Source: Tyto alba (lineage: Eukaryota > Chordata > Aves > Strigiformes > Tytonidae). Taken from it: a DNA stretch of 64,000 bases. The notes beneath the pieces are model-generated. The model was given only the letters and a program-made list of their open reading frames with translations, was not told the DNA's origin and searched no databases. Both the position numbers and the translations under genes were made by a program. Of this stretch, positions 60,818 through 64,000 are shown one piece after another (within the stretch, counting starts at the first letter, position 1; every line of letters begins with the position of its first letter). The stretch is from assembly GCF_018691265.1 (NCBI RefSeq), contig NW_024881313.1, forward strand, positions 14,563,518 to 14,627,517, written 5' to 3'.

Positions 60818-63800
60818 ACAGTGTCACCCTCAGAAGTCTCAATATATTAAATATATTGTTAACAATTTTTAAAGTCAAAAAAGTTGGAGAAATGGAGCTG
60901 AAGTGTTTCATGTTGCTTCATACTCAAGCCATCATATAGAAGATGCTACCTCACTGATACTTGTGTGAAGGTTGAAATTAGAGAGAAGCCCTTTGGCTTC
61001 AGGAGACTGAGCAGATTGTCACAAAAAATTACTCTGGAACATGGCTTGACTGCCTCTTTAAGATCAGAGGAGAGGACGCAAACATAGCCGATCCTCCTCT
61101 TTGCACTGGCTTAAGAATCGTCCCTGGGATATTATGAGAGTTGGTGTCCATAGAGGCTAATGCCCACACTTTGAGGCTTGGCACCTCTATGCACCTGTGA
61201 GTAGGGTAGGGAATAGGGTGAATTTGGGGAAGAGGAGAGGATGCCAGAATGGAAGACCTTGTGCATTATCCTTCTGGGAGGTTGTTTTTCAGTCAGCAGC
61301 ATGTAGATGCTTACTACACAGGGATGGGAGAGCTCTGCTCAGCAGTGGAGAGAGAACAGTAGGCATGGCTGAAGTGAGGGCTGGGCTTGGAAGGCACTGG
61401 AGGCATGTTTTTTTGTATGAACCCCTGTGTTAGGGGCTTTGCAGATTGGGATGGGCTTGGACTGAGTGTTCAAAGCTGGTGTGTCTCGGGTGGGTTGGAC
61501 TGAGGGCAAGGCTGGTGGGTCTCAGGTGGACACTAAATCCTCAGTCCCAACTCTCATTGCCCATGGACAGGCAATATCCTATGCTTTATACTGGGGTGGA
61601 TAGTGGTGTCGGAATCAAAGTAGAGTTTCAGTTAGGGAAAGGAAAGGAAGAATGAAAGGAAATTTGAAAGAACCTAGATACCATCATGTCCTGTGTAATC
61701 TGCATGGACATGGACAGGTCTGGTGTTGATAGTGCACTTGGACAACATTTTCATTTATGTACTCAGGTCATGTATTTTCTTGTGGGCTCTAGTCACTTTG
61801 CTATTTTCACTTTAAGGATTATTTCAGGTTTATGTTTCGGGAATGAAATAAACCCAGAGTGGTTTTATACCACCTATATAATTTAGAGTTCATATGAGGG
61901 TTGGTATACATACAGAACAATGGTTTATGATTGATTTCAGTGGAAACTTTAGTCACAAAGTATGTTGAAGGCAATGATTTGGATTCAGAATGGGATTATG
62001 AATGGCAACCATTATGTTTTCTTCTGAAAAACTTTCAGCCTCTGACTATTTTGGATACCATTCCACAATGAGAGATGCCTTCACTGACTTGGACCTTCAA
62101 ACTGGATGTCTGCAGGCAGCAGCAATTAGTAGCTTTGGGTTGTTCTCTCCAGATGTTGACTAACTGGGCAAAAAGATCATAGTCCTGATTTAGGGGCTAA
62201 CACAAAAGACCAGAGTGGGGTGTGAAAAACTTTCAGATAATTTTATTTAGCTTAGAGCTAGAGACTGTTGCTCTAGGACACATAATTTACACAATTCTTT
62301 GAAGGGCCATAAGGACTTTTGCCCATGTTTCACTAAATCTTACTGTCTGGATTGAGGTGGCCTGCATCTGATTCCCTGCTGAGCACCCAGTTTCAGAATT
62401 TAAGGTAATGCAAGCAGGAGTTACACCTATAAAATATCTAGGGAGTTTTCTAAACTTCTATACATGAAAAAAAACATTGTTCATGCTGATAGAAAGAGCA
62501 TCTGTCCAAAGACTGAGGGATTAAGGAAAGTAAAGATGTTTTGACATGAACAATGCAGGAGGCTTGCATGCCCTGCTAGATGTGTGTGCAGCATTTACAA
62601 TCCATGTCTCACCTCTGACTAGTCTTGTTTTGAGTATGGGTCTTAAGTCCACTTTCTCTTTCAGTTCCTCTCCCTCCCCAATACCAAAAAGAAACCAGCA
62701 AGACCATCTCTTCTCAGTCATTAGCTATGAGGTGCTGAAGTGTAATAGTAACAGCTGATCAGAGTCCATTATATCATAGTGGTATGAATCCTAAAAAGGC
62801 CTTGATAGGACCACTGTGTGGGATATCTGCCCTAGAAGGAGTCTACACTGTATGGACACAACTGGGATGGCTTAGTGAAGCTATCTAATGTGTTGTGCAT
62901 GTCTAGTCTGGGAAGCTCACAAGAGCTATCTAACAGAACACAGTGGCCATGGCCCCAACAGCTGACTGAAAATAAGGAGGCTCTCTTCAACGAGATCCTG
63001 CGTAAAGCAACATTGAACATGTTACAGATTTCCATGTGGAGCTCCATCCTACCTTTCTAATATTTTCTTACGCCTTAGTACAGGACATGCGTAGGAGGCA
63101 AGTAACACTGATGTGTCATTCAGCAGTTCCAGGGTTAGGTGTCCCCGACTTCCCTCCTGACCTCAGAGTGCACTGGGATGGTGGTTCTCACATGGGGGAA
63201 TCATCCATTCATCTTCCTCTCCTGCCTCCTGGTTCCTGGCACCAGATCTCCCTGCTGGTCTCTCTCCATTCAGACATCCTGTGCTTCTTTCCTCTGACAG
63301 CCCATGATCAATGATGGACATAACATCATCACAGAATTTTTAAAACCAAAGTATTGTTTATCTTAGCCAGAAAGAACAAAGCATGTTGAGAAAAAGGATA
63401 TCAAAAAAAGAATATGAATGTCTGTTTTATTTTTCCTTGCTGCAAACGTAGCCTAGGTCACTGTCTTCCTCAAGTTAGACAGTCATAAGAAAAAAAAATG
63501 CAACTCATTGAATTAATCTATGTGTAATGTAGGAAACTGAACAAGGGGCAAATCAGACAAAATACTTTTCTCAAAGTTTTAAAAAATTATTGAAAAAATT
63601 AAAATATGAAGCCTAAAACTGACTTTTTCCTTTCAGTGGGCATTTTGCCCTCTCCTATCTTACAGATGTTTGATCCAGTTCCCACTGAAAACTACAGCAG
63701 AAATGACTGGAAACACTTAATTGAATGCAGTAGACATTGGATTAGGACTTCATTCACAGTCTGTCACATGCTATCCAGTAACTGGAAATACCACATATAC

Positions 63801-64000
63801 AACACCCCTCTTGCTGAGAAGTTAACCCATCATTTCAAGGATGTCCAAGTGATCCCCTCTAGTATCTCACATTGCAATATCTATGAATAATACTCAATGC
63901 TATTTGCAGCTGGCAAGAAGATTTCACACCATCCTGCTGAAAATCATCCACTTTACTTGTACGTGAACTCATCAGTGGTTATCTGAACTCTGACGAGTAC
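59692..64000. other. Upstream DNA, no gene recognised
   Basis: Unique AT-rich DNA with a 30-base T run at 60787-60816 and a G/T-rich, locally repetitive patch at about 61470-61540 (GGTGTGTCTCGGGTGG and GGTGGGTCTCAGGTGG). Open frames of 60-94 codons show no known family. Confidence 0.55.
60787..60816. repeat. Poly-T tract (30 T)
   Basis: Thirty uninterrupted T residues preceded by T/G-rich sequence (GGTTTTCTTTTTGTTTTTGG). Confidence 0.97.

Noticed and set aside
1..64000. CRISPR arrays, bacterial operons, phage or an endogenous retrovirus
   Set aside because: No regularly spaced repeats of CRISPR type, no prokaryotic gene organisation and no recognisable LTR pair or gag-pol-env frames were seen.

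Overview
This window is vertebrate nuclear DNA, almost certainly from a bird. The evidence is sparse short exons in long AT-rich introns, one CpG island, and interspersed repeats of the avian CR1 LINE family (two 3'-tail fragments at about 317-455 and 6810-7097, and a rearranged pair of reverse-transcriptase fragments at about 53620-55720). No bacterial-type genes, SINE families of mammalian type or tRNA genes were seen. Nearly all long open frames here are chance, especially the long ones in the CpG island.

The only protein-coding gene I can identify is the 5' part of DYNC1I1 (cytoplasmic dynein 1 intermediate chain 1), on the minus strand. Four coding exons can be placed to the base, because splice sites, reading phases and family similarity agree. 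They are exon 2 (24318-24435, start codon 24423-24425), exon 3 (21688-21802), exon 4 (18860-18950, or 18860-19001 with an upstream alternative acceptor) and exon 5 (1039-1098, a 60-base cassette exon). A likely non-coding first exon ends at 40779, inside a CpG island of about 40300-41235 that should be the promoter. Intron 1 is then about 16.3 kb, intron 2 2.5 kb, intron 3 2.7 kb, intron 4 17.8 kb, and intron 5 runs off the left edge. The exons encode the N-terminal part of the protein: the charged coiled coil that contacts dynactin p150Glued and NudE/NudEL, the Ser/Pro-rich segment, and two alternatively spliced inserts of 17 and 20 residues. The light-chain-binding and WD40 regions lie beyond position 1.

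From 41.2 to 64 kb is DNA upstream of DYNC1I1. It holds a degenerate GC-rich minisatellite beside the island, a (TCCAT)n array, a trinucleotide array, homopolymer and A/C-rich tracts, the inverted CR1 pair, and no recognisable gene.

The most notable observations are these. (1) One 51-base stretch acts either as protein-coding sequence or as the branch/acceptor region of exon 4. (2) A perfect 55-unit (GGGAA)n tract lies in intron 3, the AAGGG-type motif known for unusual DNA structures. (3) The inverted CR1 pair has lost both 3' ends at a common junction. (4) The 457 bases upstream of the exon 1 donor contain no ATG. (5) A 22-base perfect palindrome and several conserved-enhancer-like AT-rich blocks are present in the introns.
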